A stretch of DNA of 64,000 nucleotides from a virus, in the IMG/VR virus record IMGVR_UViG_3300034170_000089, positions 1 through 64,000 of that record. One strand, written 5' to 3'. The notes beneath the pieces are model-generated. The model made no database searches. It was given only the letters and a program-made list of their open reading frames with translations, and was not told where the DNA came from. Below are positions 8,684-16,706 of this stretch, piece after piece. How positions within the stretch are numbered: position 1 is the stretch's first letter; each line of letters opens with the position of its first letter. The position numbers were made by a program, and so were the translations under genes.

Positions 8684-9514
8684 TTGGCCACCCTCTGGCA
8701 GCGCTACTGGTACGTCATCATCGGCTCCTTGAAGGTCGAGGGGCTGCGAGTCCAGTTCACCGCCAAGAAGAGCCTGCAGGCGGACCCCAACACGCTCGAC
8801 CTCAAGATCTACAACCTGTCGGAGACCACCCGGGCCAACATGCAGATGAAGGGCGTGCCGGTGGTGCTGGTCGCCGGCTACCTCGACAACGCCGAGGTGG
8901 TGTTCTCGGGCACGGCCAGGACCATCGACCACGTGCGCGAGCGCGCGGACTGGGTGACGCACATCCAGTGCGGAGACGGGGAGGCCAGCTACACCGGGGC
9001 CCAGTCGAATATCTCGATGGCGGCCGGGGCGCGGGTCATTGACGTGCTGGTCCGGCTCATCCAAGACCTGCAGATCGGCGCTGGCGATGCGGTCGCGGCC
9101 CTGCGCCGCGGAGACTTCACGCTCGCCTACCCGCGCTACCAGCAGGGCTACACGGGACAGGGGAGCACGACGCGCCTGCTTGACCAGGCGCTGCGCCCCC
9201 ACGGCATCCGGTGGTCGATCCAGGGCATGGCCCTGCAGCTCCTCCAGGGCACCCAGGCGACCAAGGAAACGGCGGTCCTGCTCTCGCCCTCCACCGGGCT
9301 CATCGGCTCCCCGGACCATGGCGCCCCTGAGACGCCCGGCAAGCCGACCTACATCAAGATCAGGTCGCTCCTCCAGCCCTCCATTCGCCCGGGTCGGATC
9401 CTGTCGCTCCAGACCAGGACGTACCGGGGCGACTATCAGGCCTGGAAGGTGGACCACGAGGGCGACAGCCACGGCAGCAGCTGGACCACATCGATCGAGG
9501 CGCTCCCGAGATGA
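8684..9514 (+). CDS. baseplate hub protein
   Basis: 276 residues starting at TTG one base after the previous stop. The opening (WYVIIGSLKVEGLRVQFTAKK then PN-LDLKIYNLSETTRA) is the pattern of phage hub proteins that form the central gp27-like ring. The C-terminal part (about residues 195-275) includes TYIKIRSLLQPSIRPGR-L and a closing strand with SW-T-IEA. It lies immediately before the spike gene, with which it should assemble. Confidence 0.65.
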   Translation: MATLWQRYWYVIIGSLKVEGLRVQFTAKKSLQADPNTLDLKIYNLSETTRANMQMKGVPVVLVAGYLDNAEVVFSGTARTIDHVRERADWVTHIQCGDGEASYTGAQSNISMAAGARVIDVLVRLIQDLQIGAGDAVAALRRGDFTLAYPRYQQGYTGQGSTTRLLDQALRPHGIRWSIQGMALQLLQGTQATKETAVLLSPSTGLIGSPDHGAPETPGKPTYIKIRSLLQPSIRPGRILSLQTRTYRGDYQAWKVDHEGDSHGSSWTTSIEALPR

Positions 9515-10134
9515 CCATCGGAACGACACCCACCCTGGCCGACGTCGCTCGAGCGGCAGCCGAGAACGCCGTCGCGGAGCTCCACGTCGCCGTCCCAGCT
9601 CGCGTCGAGCGGGTGGACCTGGCGAAGGGGATCATCGACGCGAAGCCGCTCGTGAAGGACCGTCGCTACGACAGGGATGGCCAGCCGCAGGCGATCAGCG
9701 TGGCGGTGGTGAGCAACGTGCCGCTCGTCTTCCCCGGCGCCGGCGGGTTCCGGGTGACGTTCCCGGTGGCGGTGGGGGACACGGTGCTGCTGGTCTTCTC
9801 GGAGCGTTCCCTCGACCTCTGGCTCGTCCAGGGCGGCGAGGTAGACCCGCTCGACGACCGGCGCCACCACCTCTCCGACGCGGTCGCGATCCCTGGCCTC
9901 CGGGACTTCGGGCACGCCTGGAAGGGCATCGACACGGGCTCGATCACCATCGGCAAGGACGGGTCGGCCCAGCATCCCGCCGGCCTCGGAGACCAGATCG
10001 CCTCCGCGCTGGAGACGCTCAAGACTGCCATCAACAGCCACACGCACCCGTCCAACGGTAGCGTCGCAACGACCGGCCACATTTCCGCATCGCTTCCGAC
10101 CGTCCAGAGCTCCACCGTCACGATAACGGAGTAG
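9511..10134 (+). CDS. baseplate spike protein (gp138 N-terminal type)
   Basis: 207 residues, ATG overlapping the hub stop. The N-terminal domain (about residues 28-120) has the OB-fold pattern of gp138-type spike proteins (P-RV-RVDLAKGIIDAKP and VP-VFPGAGGFRVTFPV--GD-VLLVF). Near the C terminus is SHTHP (about residues 175-179); His-x-His motifs in spike tips are known to bind a metal ion in P2 gpV-like spikes. The short beta-rich end then forms the piercing needle. Confidence 0.75.
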   Translation: MTIGTTPTLADVARAAAENAVAELHVAVPARVERVDLAKGIIDAKPLVKDRRYDRDGQPQAISVAVVSNVPLVFPGAGGFRVTFPVAVGDTVLLVFSERSLDLWLVQGGEVDPLDDRRHHLSDAVAIPGLRDFGHAWKGIDTGSITIGKDGSAQHPAGLGDQIASALETLKTAINSHTHPSNGSVATTGHISASLPTVQSSTVTITE

Positions 10135-10164
10135 GTGACACGCGCCGCACGTGGAGTGTAGCAT
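10135..10164 (+). promoter_or_regulatory. putative sigma70 promoter of the lipoprotein gene
   Basis: GTGACA at 10135-10140 and TAGCAT at 10159-10164 are separated by 18 bases and point to the lipoprotein gene at 10185. The box falls right after the stop of the spike gene, as expected for an independently transcribed accessory gene. Both hexamers are imperfect. Confidence 0.4.
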
Positions 10165-10184
10165 CCGCGCTTCGGAGGCCGTGG

Positions 10185-10814
10185 ATGCGAACCTTTCTTG
10201 TCGTTGGAGTGGTGCTGCTGGTGTCCGGCTGCTCTGGGTCGTCGAGCGGAGAGCGCGGGGCGACCGGCCCGCAGGGTTCCACGGGGCCGGCTGGGCCTAC
10301 CGGACCGCAGGGCGCCGCGGGGGTGAGCGCGGACCAGGCCGTCTTCGCTGGATCCCGGCTGGTCCTGACCCAGAAGACCACGTGGACCGGCTCCGACGGA
10401 TCGCGCTACGTCTTGTCCGGGTCCACCATGTTTCATGACCAGGCGCTCGGGATCGACTGCAATCCGGACGTGGCCGCTGACGGGACGACGCGCTGTTTGC
10501 CGACCTACGTGATTCCGTACGTCTACCCGGGCGCCTTTGTTGATGACAAGTGCACTTCACTGTTCGCCGTGCCCTCCTACCCATGCGCGCTGGGACGGTA
10601 CGTATACGAGCAGTCCGGGGCCGCCTGCACCGCGTCGGGTGCGGGCAGCTCCAGGAGGTTTTTCCAGCTCGGCAGCGAACTCCCCGCGGGAACAACGATC
10701 TACACAGCCAGCGGAGGAGTCTGCTCCGAGACCTCCTGGGCCCCCTCTGGAAAGATCTACGGAGTCGGCGCGGAGGTTCCTCCCTCCACGTTCGTGCAGT
10801 TCACGGCTCAGTGA
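10185..10814 (+). CDS. lipoprotein with collagen-like repeats
   Basis: 209 residues with a lipoprotein signal: hydrophobic segment and VSGC with Cys16 as the lipidation site. Residues 23-46 are Gly-x-y collagen-like repeats (GATGPQGSTGPAGPTGPQG). The rest is a Cys-rich domain (VFAGSRLVLTQKTTWTGSDG and further pairs of Cys) that I associate from memory with surface proteins of myxobacteria. It should be exported and anchored in a membrane. It is not expected in a virion and probably acts in the lysogen (moron), for example on the cell surface. Its end overlaps the convergent gene by 14 bases. Confidence 0.7.
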   Translation: MRTFLVVGVVLLVSGCSGSSSGERGATGPQGSTGPAGPTGPQGAAGVSADQAVFAGSRLVLTQKTTWTGSDGSRYVLSGSTMFHDQALGIDCNPDVAADGTTRCLPTYVIPYVYPGAFVDDKCTSLFAVPSYPCALGRYVYEQSGAACTASGAGSSRRFFQLGSELPAGTTIYTASGGVCSETSWAPSGKIYGVGAEVPPSTFVQFTAQ

Positions 10815-11151
10815 CCTTCTTCTTCTCCGCGCGCTCCCGCCGCTCCTTCGAGATCGCCATCAGCTCGGCGAAGAGCTGGTAGGCCTCTACCTGATGCTCC
10901 TCTGCTACTGGCGGCGACTCGCGGGCGCGGTGGAGGTCGTCTAACCAGGCGTGAAACTCGGGGGCGATCTCCTTGAGCCGCGCGACTATCTCCGCGGACC
11001 GAAGGAACCAATGCGGCGCCTTCGCCCGGAAGATGTCCTTGACGCCGATCCCGACCGGAGAAGGCGAGGCGTTCCGCGTGTCGGCGCCGCAGCGCTTGCA
11101 CCGCAGCGCGCCGTCCTGGATCTCCTGGTAGCACTTCGGGCATGTGAACAT
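10801..11151 (-). CDS. zinc-ribbon protein of unknown function
   Basis: 116 residues with an N-terminal zinc ribbon: CPKC near residue 4 and CKRC near residue 17. The remainder is helical with a Glu/Lys-rich C terminus (KERRERAEKKK). It lies in opposite orientation to the lipoprotein gene and overlaps its end. The function is unknown; zinc ribbons of this type often bind nucleic acid or protein. It is accessory to the structural module. Confidence 0.6.
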   Translation of the reverse strand: MFTCPKCYQEIQDGALRCKRCGADTRNASPSPVGIGVKDIFRAKAPHWFLRSAEIVARLKEIAPEFHAWLDDLHRARESPPVAEEHQVEAYQLFAELMAISKERRERAEKKKVTEP

Positions 11152-11274
11152 GGCCCGGCACGGTAACAGGGGCCCTCTCGCCTGGTCCAGAACCTGAACG
11201 GGCGAACCGCTCCAGATGGGGAGTGGGTCGGAGCGCGCTTGTCACGTGCAGCGAAAACGGATGTGCTGAGGGTC

Positions 11275-11691
11275 ATGAAGAAGGCGACCATCGCGGCCAT
11301 CGTCGTTGGCGGCCTCATCTGCGTAGCTGCCGTCTCCGGATCGCAGAAGGGAGGGGGCGGGGGCCGCGGCGCGGATCGTGCCACCGAACCTGAGAAGGCG
11401 CCAGTGCCTCCCAAGACCAAAGCAGAGCAGGAGTCGGACAGGAGGTCCTCCGCGGCCTACGCATGCCGGATGTTCGTCGAGAGGAGCCTTCACGATCCCG
11501 ACTCCGCTGAGTTCGACGACGAGTCGGAGTACGTGGTGTCCAAATCGCGGGGCGGCGTTTACCGGGTGGTGGTGACGCTCCGCGCGCGCAACGGGTTCAA
11601 CGCTCTGCGCCACGGCTCCGTGATCTGCAAGACCAGGCACAGCGACGCGCTGGAGGGCTGGGAGCCCGTCGAGATCCAGAACGGGGAGTAG
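11275..11691 (+). CDS. exported or membrane-anchored hypothetical protein
   Basis: 138 residues from ATG 11275, preferred over an upstream TTG (11239) because the signal-like segment MKKATIAAIVVGGLICVAAV then starts properly and GAGGG lies upstream. After a Gly/Arg linker comes a Pro/Lys/Glu-rich stretch and a domain with ACRMFVERSLHDPDSAEF (about residues 60-78), a motif I know from small periplasmic proteins of unknown function. It probably faces the periplasm. Confidence 0.65.
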   Translation: MKKATIAAIVVGGLICVAAVSGSQKGGGGGRGADRATEPEKAPVPPKTKAEQESDRRSSAAYACRMFVERSLHDPDSAEFDDESEYVVSKSRGGVYRVVVTLRARNGFNALRHGSVICKTRHSDALEGWEPVEIQNGE

Positions 11692-11765
11692 CCCCGGCAG
11701 GGCAGAAGTGAATCATCGGCACACCTGTCCGGTTCGGTGCTGTCGCGCAAACCCTTCAAGACACT

Positions 11766-11780
11766 GCCGTTTCACGGCAA
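11766..11780 (+). terminator. short hairpin between two accessory genes
   Basis: TGCCGT, TTC, ACGGCA forms a perfect six-pair stem with a three-base loop in the 127-base gap before the metalloprotease-like gene. No T-run follows. It may be a weak terminator or leader structure. Confidence 0.3.
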
Positions 11781-11818
11781 GCCTTCCCAGGCACGTGGAC
11801 TGCAAGTAAGGTGCGACC

Positions 11819-12322
11819 ATGAGGGCGACGGTCCTGTCGGTGGTGGTGGCGGTGGTGGTGGCGGCAGCCGGCTGCCAGGAACTTCTCCCGGAGCCGCCCG
11901 TCGAACTGGAAGTAGACGGCGTCACTTTCGGACGAAGCGACGCCACCCCCCCGCTTCCGACGACCATCCTGGACCCCGACCGGCTGACGCTCGTGCTCCA
12001 ACGCTCCGCGGCGCTCTGGGGCGTGCCAGTATCCAACCTCGCTGGCTTGCGGGTCGGCCTTTCCTCGCAGCCGGTCTGCCCCGACGGTACGCGTGACCTA
12101 GCGTGTTACCAGGCCGGGGTAATCTGGCTGTGGAATCCGGAGCAGGCGCCATACGACGCGTGGCAGACCGCTGCCTCTGCTTGCCCAGAGCATGCGTTAC
12201 CGCACGAGATAGGGCACTTCCTGATCGGGGACCCGACGCACTCGGACCCTCGGTTTATCGACGCGGAGCATGTACTGGACGATCTTCCCAGGTGTGAGCC
12301 CGGGCCGATGTGCACTGGCTAG
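11819..12322 (+). CDS. putative lipoprotein metalloprotease
   Basis: 167 residues. Lipoprotein signal with AAGC and Cys19. Near the C terminus is HEIGHFLIGDPTH: His129, Glu130 and His133 form the HExxH zinc site, and His141 eight residues later could be a third ligand (a variant of the metzincin spacing). Two Cys pairs suggest periplasmic disulfides. It would be exported and membrane-anchored, so a lysogen-surface role is more likely than a virion role. The substrate is unknown. It ends by overlapping the convergent fibre gene. Confidence 0.65.
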   Translation: MRATVLSVVVAVVVAAAGCQELLPEPPVELEVDGVTFGRSDATPPLPTTILDPDRLTLVLQRSAALWGVPVSNLAGLRVGLSSQPVCPDGTRDLACYQAGVIWLWNPEQAPYDAWQTAASACPEHALPHEIGHFLIGDPTHSDPRFIDAEHVLDDLPRCEPGPMCTG

Positions 12323-13197
12323 AATTCCTTGGCTACTAGCTGCATGTTGATCACCTGGGCGCTCACCGTGCCGCCGGACGCCTGAAGCTGGACTGAATAC
12401 GAATAGGTCCCAGACGCCACAGGGTCAATGACCGTGATGCTAGCCTGGGAGTCACCGTTGAGCAAGTTGATGCCACCCACGACGGTCGTACCCCGCATCA
12501 CCACAGCAAACACTACCCCAGAGAAGCACTCCATATAGGCGTTCACGGCTCCAGCGAACGGCTGGAACAGCAACAGAACAGGGCGCCCAGTTGTGGTTAT
12601 ACTTACGGTAGAGTTCGTTACGGTCGAATTCCCGGCTGCGCTTACCAAGAACGTGCCGGAAGAACCGGAGATGACCGGGGTTCGGTCCACATACCCCTTG
12701 TTCGCTCCGTCGGTGGAGGCAGAAGGCGTCGCTACGTTGTTCAGCGCGTTCCCGTGGCAGTCGATCGCGCCGGTGCTCCCGATCGAAACGCGCTGGACAC
12801 TGTTGGTGTACAGGTCGAGACCGAACTGACCCGCCCCGGACGTGCGCTTGCTGCCGACGCCCTCGCCCGAAGTGGACACGCCGAACCGAAGCGATGAAGC
12901 GATCGTCCCGGTGTTCGCGCCGCTCGCATCGACGGTCGCCTGGCCTGCGACGGAGATGTCCGTCGACGAGGTGAGTCCAGCCGCGAACGTGTGCCGAGAG
13001 GTCCAGGTCAGCGTCTGGCCGAGGAGGCCATCGAGAACGACGCAGGCGTCGTAGATGACCTTGAACAGCCAGTTGAAGTATTGAGCGGGAGGCTTCTCCG
13101 AGGCGATCCACCCCGAGTCCTTCTTCGACTCCAGCGGCTCCGTGATGCCCGCTCCGCCTCCGGTGGCCCAGCGTGGCAGCTTTGCGAGAAGTCCCAT
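12319..13197 (-). CDS. tail fibre protein
   Basis: 292 residues. The N-terminal segment (residues 20-50, GW-ASEKPPAQYFNWLFKVIYD) is the typical baseplate-attachment motif of phage tail fibres. Then follow Ser/Thr/Gly-rich beta repeats and a short C-terminal beta domain (ITVIDPVASGTYSYSVQL). It is expected to bind a host surface receptor. It is the last gene of the leftward baseplate group. Confidence 0.75.
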   Translation of the reverse strand: MGLLAKLPRWATGGGAGITEPLESKKDSGWIASEKPPAQYFNWLFKVIYDACVVLDGLLGQTLTWTSRHTFAAGLTSSTDISVAGQATVDASGANTGTIASSLRFGVSTSGEGVGSKRTSGAGQFGLDLYTNSVQRVSIGSTGAIDCHGNALNNVATPSASTDGANKGYVDRTPVISGSSGTFLVSAAGNSTVTNSTVSITTTGRPVLLLFQPFAGAVNAYMECFSGVVFAVVMRGTTVVGGINLLNGDSQASITVIDPVASGTYSYSVQLQASGGTVSAQVINMQLVAKEF

Positions 13198-13206
13198 TGT
13201 GATCTC

Positions 13207-13785
13207 CTAGAGTGCGGTCGCGAAGAGGCCGCCCGTGGATGGATTGGTCGAGTCCCCGAACCCTGCTCCGTTCGGATCGCACGCGAAGGAGGTGGCGTCG
13301 GCGGTGGTGGGGCTCACGAACACGGCGCGGACGCCGGCCGGCTTCACCTTCTGCAGGATGCTGTTTGACTCGACCGGATCGATCGCGAAGGTGGAGGCGC
13401 CCATGGTGAGGGTGAACGCGGCGGGGAATTCCTCCGACAGCGTTACCGAAGAGGTGCCGTTCACGAGCGCGGTGAAGATGTCGATGATCTCCGGGATGGT
13501 GCCGCTCGACCGGTTGATCTTCACCCGCGTCTTGATCCAGAGACGGTAGGTGTCGTCGATGCGGCCCTCTCTGGGCTGGTTGACGATCCTGCCGTACTCG
13601 TCTAGCCGCTCCCCGTGGACGTTGTCGATCGTCTCGGAGAAGACGGCCCAGAAGGCATCCTCGAGATCCTGGTAGCGGCCAGCGCACAGGCCGATGAGGG
13701 CCTTGAGGTTGTCCGCGTCCCGGTACTGGCGGACCACGTTGGAGAGGGCGATCCCCTCGTGGTCCGTGATGTGGTCGAGGGCCAT
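13207..13785 (-). CDS. baseplate wedge protein, DUF2612-like (gpI-like)
   Basis: 192 residues. Helical N terminus, then LCAGRYQDLEDAFWAVF and a segment GERLDEYGRIVNQPREGRIDD-YR-WI-TRV-INRSSGTIPEII, the pattern of DUF2612-type baseplate proteins that act like P2 gpI. The Thr/Ser-rich C terminus links to the fibre. It follows the J-like gene by two bases, as in P2-like baseplates. Confidence 0.75.
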   Translation of the reverse strand: MALDHITDHEGIALSNVVRQYRDADNLKALIGLCAGRYQDLEDAFWAVFSETIDNVHGERLDEYGRIVNQPREGRIDDTYRLWIKTRVKINRSSGTIPEIIDIFTALVNGTSSVTLSEEFPAAFTLTMGASTFAIDPVESNSILQKVKPAGVRAVFVSPTTADATSFACDPNGAGFGDSTNPSTGGLFATAL

Positions 13786-13787
13786 GG

Positions 13788-15149
13788 TTACGGCGTGTCC
13801 GAGTAGTTGGTGGCGTTGACGACGATCCGAGAGGTGTCGAGGTTCGCCTGCTGGGTGGCGGTGATGCCGACCTTGGTCTCGGTCGTGGGGCTCGCGCTGG
13901 TGTCGATGTAGAGCGAGGGCACGTCCATCACGCCACTGACAGTGATGGCGCGCTTGATCCGGAAGCTCACCACGTCCACGCCTGCGCCCTGGTTCGCCTG
14001 GCCGAAGGCGACGATCGCGGCCTTGACCTGGGCATCCCCGTCGGCCGGGTAGGTGGTCGGATCCTTCTGGAGATTGACCACGACGTAGATCGAGACCTGC
14101 GACGGCCGGCTGAACTTCACGGTGTGCGACTTCCCCTGAGCGTCAACGGACGATCCGGTGGTGGTCCCGTAGGTCTCGATGCCGGCGGGCTTGGCGTCGA
14201 ACACTGCGTCGAGGACGCTCTGATCGGTGCCTCCGGAGACCAGCACCTCAATCGACTTGGCCGGCCGGCTGAATGCGTCCGTCGAGAGGGTCGTGTTCTC
14301 GAAGACGGTGCAGGCCGTCACCCCGGAGACCTGGAGCACGGCGGCCCGGACCGCGTCGGGAGCCGATAGGCCCTGGGACGCGAGCTCCGTCAGGCGGCGC
14401 AGGCGCAGGGCGACCGGCGTCTCTCGATCGGCCCCGGCAGCGGCGTCGGCCGCGTTCGAGCACCATGACCACCCGCCGACGGGCGTCTCGATGACGGTCA
14501 GGGTGCGCGCGGGCGCGACGAGGGGACCTGTGTCGACCGCCTCGGCCGCGACGTCCGCAGCCCCGGAGCCGGCACCGAGATAGACCCAGTGCGCCCCGCC
14601 GTCGGTGATGTCGGTCGCTGTCCCCGTGGGCCCGCCGGAGCTGGCCGAGGTTCCCGCGGTGATCGCCTCGTAGACGTTCCCGCCGTTCGTCGCCCGAGCG
14701 CCGACCGAGTAGGCGTGGCTGCTCGCCCAGGCCGAGACGGTCGTGATCGTCGCGTCGGCCTTCGTCGAGAACTTCACGCCCGTCCCGGAGACGCTCGCCT
14801 GAGATCCGGCCGGAACGACGGTGCCTGCGACGCCCCCGATCGTGAGGGCCGAGAGCTGGGACTTCGTCGCGGCCTTCGGGCCGACGGTCCCGGTGATAGC
14901 GCACAGGCTCGACTGCGCGGCCCCGGTCGCCTGGTCGGGGTCTCGCGCGGAGACCACTTCCTCGGCCATATCCCAGAGGTCAGACTCGCGGGCCGCCAGG
15001 ATGCCGATGATCTGGCCCTCCGGCGTGGAGGCGTCGAGGCTCACGCCCTCGCCGAAGACGCCGCGGAACGAGGTCTGGAGCTCGGAGAGGATGACGTCCA
15101 AGGTCTTCGGGACGAAACCACTGTCAGTCAATCCGTAGTCGATCGCCAT
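13788..15149 (-). CDS. baseplate wedge protein, J-like
   Basis: 453 residues from the ATG at 15149 (a GTG at 15155 overlapping the upstream stop is an alternative). The N-terminal LDVILSELQ--FR-VFG and the following LWDMAEEV-SARDPD-ATGAAQ-SL segment are typical of baseplate J family proteins, which form wedges around the hub. A carbohydrate-binding-like module (about residues 142-200, A-W-A-S-S-H-A-Y to HWVYLG) is inserted and resembles one in the sheath. The C terminus contains the usual I-V-FGQANQGAGVDVVSFRI-RAI element. Confidence 0.8.
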   Translation of the reverse strand: MAIDYGLTDSGFVPKTLDVILSELQTSFRGVFGEGVSLDASTPEGQIIGILAARESDLWDMAEEVVSARDPDQATGAAQSSLCAITGTVGPKAATKSQLSALTIGGVAGTVVPAGSQASVSGTGVKFSTKADATITTVSAWASSHAYSVGARATNGGNVYEAITAGTSASSGGPTGTATDITDGGAHWVYLGAGSGAADVAAEAVDTGPLVAPARTLTVIETPVGGWSWCSNAADAAAGADRETPVALRLRRLTELASQGLSAPDAVRAAVLQVSGVTACTVFENTTLSTDAFSRPAKSIEVLVSGGTDQSVLDAVFDAKPAGIETYGTTTGSSVDAQGKSHTVKFSRPSQVSIYVVVNLQKDPTTYPADGDAQVKAAIVAFGQANQGAGVDVVSFRIKRAITVSGVMDVPSLYIDTSASPTTETKVGITATQQANLDTSRIVVNATNYSDTP

Positions 15150-15151
15150 GG

Positions 15152-15523
15152 TCACCCGATCTGGACGGTCCCGGAGACGGTCCCGGTCGTGCCGTTCATC
15201 GACGCCTGCGCGTCATAGGAGGCGGAGAGAGTGCGCGCGGAGGGGTCGATCGAGACGGTCAGGCTCTTGAGCGCCATCACGCCCGGGGTCTGGAGGATTC
15301 GATCTCGGAGCACCTGCCGGATTACCGACTCGCTGCGCGGCTTGCCGAGGATCTTCTCGTAGAGCGGCAGGCCCTCAGCCGGATCGAGGAACCACTCTCC
15401 GGCGGCGAGCAGCATGCGGCTCTCCAGGAGCTGGCGAACCGCCTCGAGCGGATCCGTCACCCGCTGGAGCGCGCCTCCGCTCCACACGATGTCTCCGTCC
15501 TGGACCCGCAACCCGAACGCCAT
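15152..15523 (-). CDS. gp25-like sheath initiator protein
   Basis: 123 residues from ATG 15523; a GTG nine bases upstream (15532) is less likely. The pattern GDIVW-GGALQRVTDPLEAVRQLLESRMLLAAGEWFLDP-EGLPLYEKILG is characteristic of gp25-like proteins that seed sheath assembly at the baseplate. It stands first in the leftward baseplate group, and its start is preceded by the motif GATAGGTGGG (15528-15537 on the minus strand). Confidence 0.7.
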   Translation of the reverse strand: MAFGLRVQDGDIVWSGGALQRVTDPLEAVRQLLESRMLLAAGEWFLDPAEGLPLYEKILGKPRSESVIRQVLRDRILQTPGVMALKSLTVSIDPSARTLSASYDAQASMNGTTGTVSGTVQIG

Positions 15524-15527
15524 GGGT

Positions 15528-15537
15528 CCCACCTATC
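15528..15537 (-). promoter_or_regulatory. conserved GATAGGTGGG start-site motif
   Basis: GATAGGTGGG followed by four bases and ATGGCG on the minus strand, immediately before the gp25-like gene. The same 10-mer with the same four-base spacing precedes the amidase and the portal genes; a fourth copy is 14 bases from another start. The AGGTG part can act as ribosome site. The shared bases beyond it suggest a further signal. Confidence 0.5.
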
Positions 15538-15589
15538 ACCTCGGCTCCAGCGCTCACCTGGTCTCGATTCGCGCTCCCGACGCGGCTTC

Positions 15590-15599
15590 GATAGGTGGG
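15590..15599 (+). promoter_or_regulatory. conserved GATAGGTGGG start-site motif
   Basis: GATAGGTGGG, four bases, ATGGCG directly before the amidase gene, facing the copy of the gp25-like gene across 52 bases. The shared sequence with other copies is longer than a ribosome site needs. Confidence 0.5.
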
Positions 15600-15603
15600 G
15601 CTC

Positions 15604-16137
15604 ATGGCGGCGCTCTCGATCATCCACGCGCGCAGTCCGAACCGCAGCAGCCGTCACGGCGCCGCGATCGACTGCGTCGTGCTGCACACCACCGAGGGCG
15701 CGGCGAACGGGGCCGTGGCCTGGCTCCAGGACCCGGCCAGCAAGGCCAGCGCGCACTACCTCATCGCCGCGGACGGGCGGATCTACCAGCTCGTCGACGA
15801 GTCCGAGGAGGCCTGGCACGCGGGCAACCCGGCGGTGAACCGGAGCTCGATCGGCATCGAGCTCGAGGGGAAGGCGTCCGAAGAGGCCACGTTCACGGCG
15901 CCGATGATGAGCTCCCTGCTCGGGATGCTGCGCTACCTGCTCGGCCGGTACCACATCCCCGCCGATCGGCAGCACGTGTTCGGCCACTGCGACGTGCCGG
16001 ACCCTGACCACCCGGGCCAGCTCGGCGGCCACCGCCACCACACCGATCCGGGCGCGTTCTTCCCCTGGAATCAGCTCTTTTCCGCCCTCAACCCCGCGCC
16101 GGCCGGGACCCCCGCCGGGAAGGAGACCCCAGCATGA
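15604..16137 (+). CDS. N-acetylmuramoyl-L-alanine amidase endolysin
   Basis: 177 residues from ATG 15604. Amidase_2-type fold: VVLHTT with His28 as first zinc ligand, an AHYLI-ADGRIYQLVDE segment (about residues 50-70), WHAG, and a C-terminal GHCDVP---HPGQLGGHRHHTDPG region carrying the remaining ligands. It cleaves the amide bond between MurNAc and the stem peptide. No signal sequence is visible, so it needs a holin. It begins the rightward lysis and envelope module. Confidence 0.85.
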   Translation: MAALSIIHARSPNRSSRHGAAIDCVVLHTTEGAANGAVAWLQDPASKASAHYLIAADGRIYQLVDESEEAWHAGNPAVNRSSIGIELEGKASEEATFTAPMMSSLLGMLRYLLGRYHIPADRQHVFGHCDVPDPDHPGQLGGHRHHTDPGAFFPWNQLFSALNPAPAGTPAGKETPA

Positions 16138-16700
16138 AACGTTCCGTTAAGTGGTTCGGCCTCTTGGCCTTCGTCGCCATCATCGCCCTGCCCGTTCTCG
16201 CGCTCGCGCAGGTGCCCGATCCGTCCGACTCGTCCGCGTTCCTCTCCGCGCTGCTCGGCGCGTTCAAGTCGGGCGACAAGGGCGTGCTCGCCGCGCTCGC
16301 CATCGCCGGCGTGATCTACGTCTTGCGCAAGTTCAGCTCGAAGATCCCGGGCCTGGGCGCGTTCTTCGCGACCTCCCTGGGCGGTGCCACCTTCGCCGGC
16401 ATCGTCGTCCTCCTGGGCGGCCTTGCCGCGGCGCTCTACTCGCACCAGACCATCACCGGCGCGTACCTCTGGGCTCTCCTCCTCGCGACCTGGACCGCGG
16501 CCGGCGCCTGGACCTGGGTCCGGCGCATGCTCGCGCTGCTCAGCAGGATCCCGACGGTCGGTGGGCTCTTCGGCCTGATCCTCTCCATCCTCGGCGGCGA
16601 CCCCGACTCGCAGGTACAGGCCGCGGCCGACGCGGCGAAGACCAGCGTCCCTCCGACCACGCCCGGCGCCGACGTTGCCGCCGGTCTCGATCCGAAGTAG
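16134..16700 (+). CDS. membrane protein, candidate holin
   Basis: 188 residues. An N-terminal signal-like helix (residues 8-26) is followed by three hydrophobic segments (about 45-60, 70-100 and 108-128) and a soluble, Ala/Pro-rich C terminus. Directly follows the amidase (ATGA overlap), where a holin is expected. The number of membrane segments fits several holin classes, but no family motif is visible. Confidence 0.5.
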   Translation: MKRSVKWFGLLAFVAIIALPVLALAQVPDPSDSSAFLSALLGAFKSGDKGVLAALAIAGVIYVLRKFSSKIPGLGAFFATSLGGATFAGIVVLLGGLAAALYSHQTITGAYLWALLLATWTAAGAWTWVRRMLALLSRIPTVGGLFGLILSILGGDPDSQVQAAADAAKTSVPPTTPGADVAAGLDPK

Positions 16701-16706
16701 GCCACC

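Noticed and set aside
10135-15604. Invertible segment with flanking inverted repeats
   Set aside because: I looked for matching inverted repeats between 10131-10190 and 15530-15610 and found no convincing match; only synteny supports an inversion.
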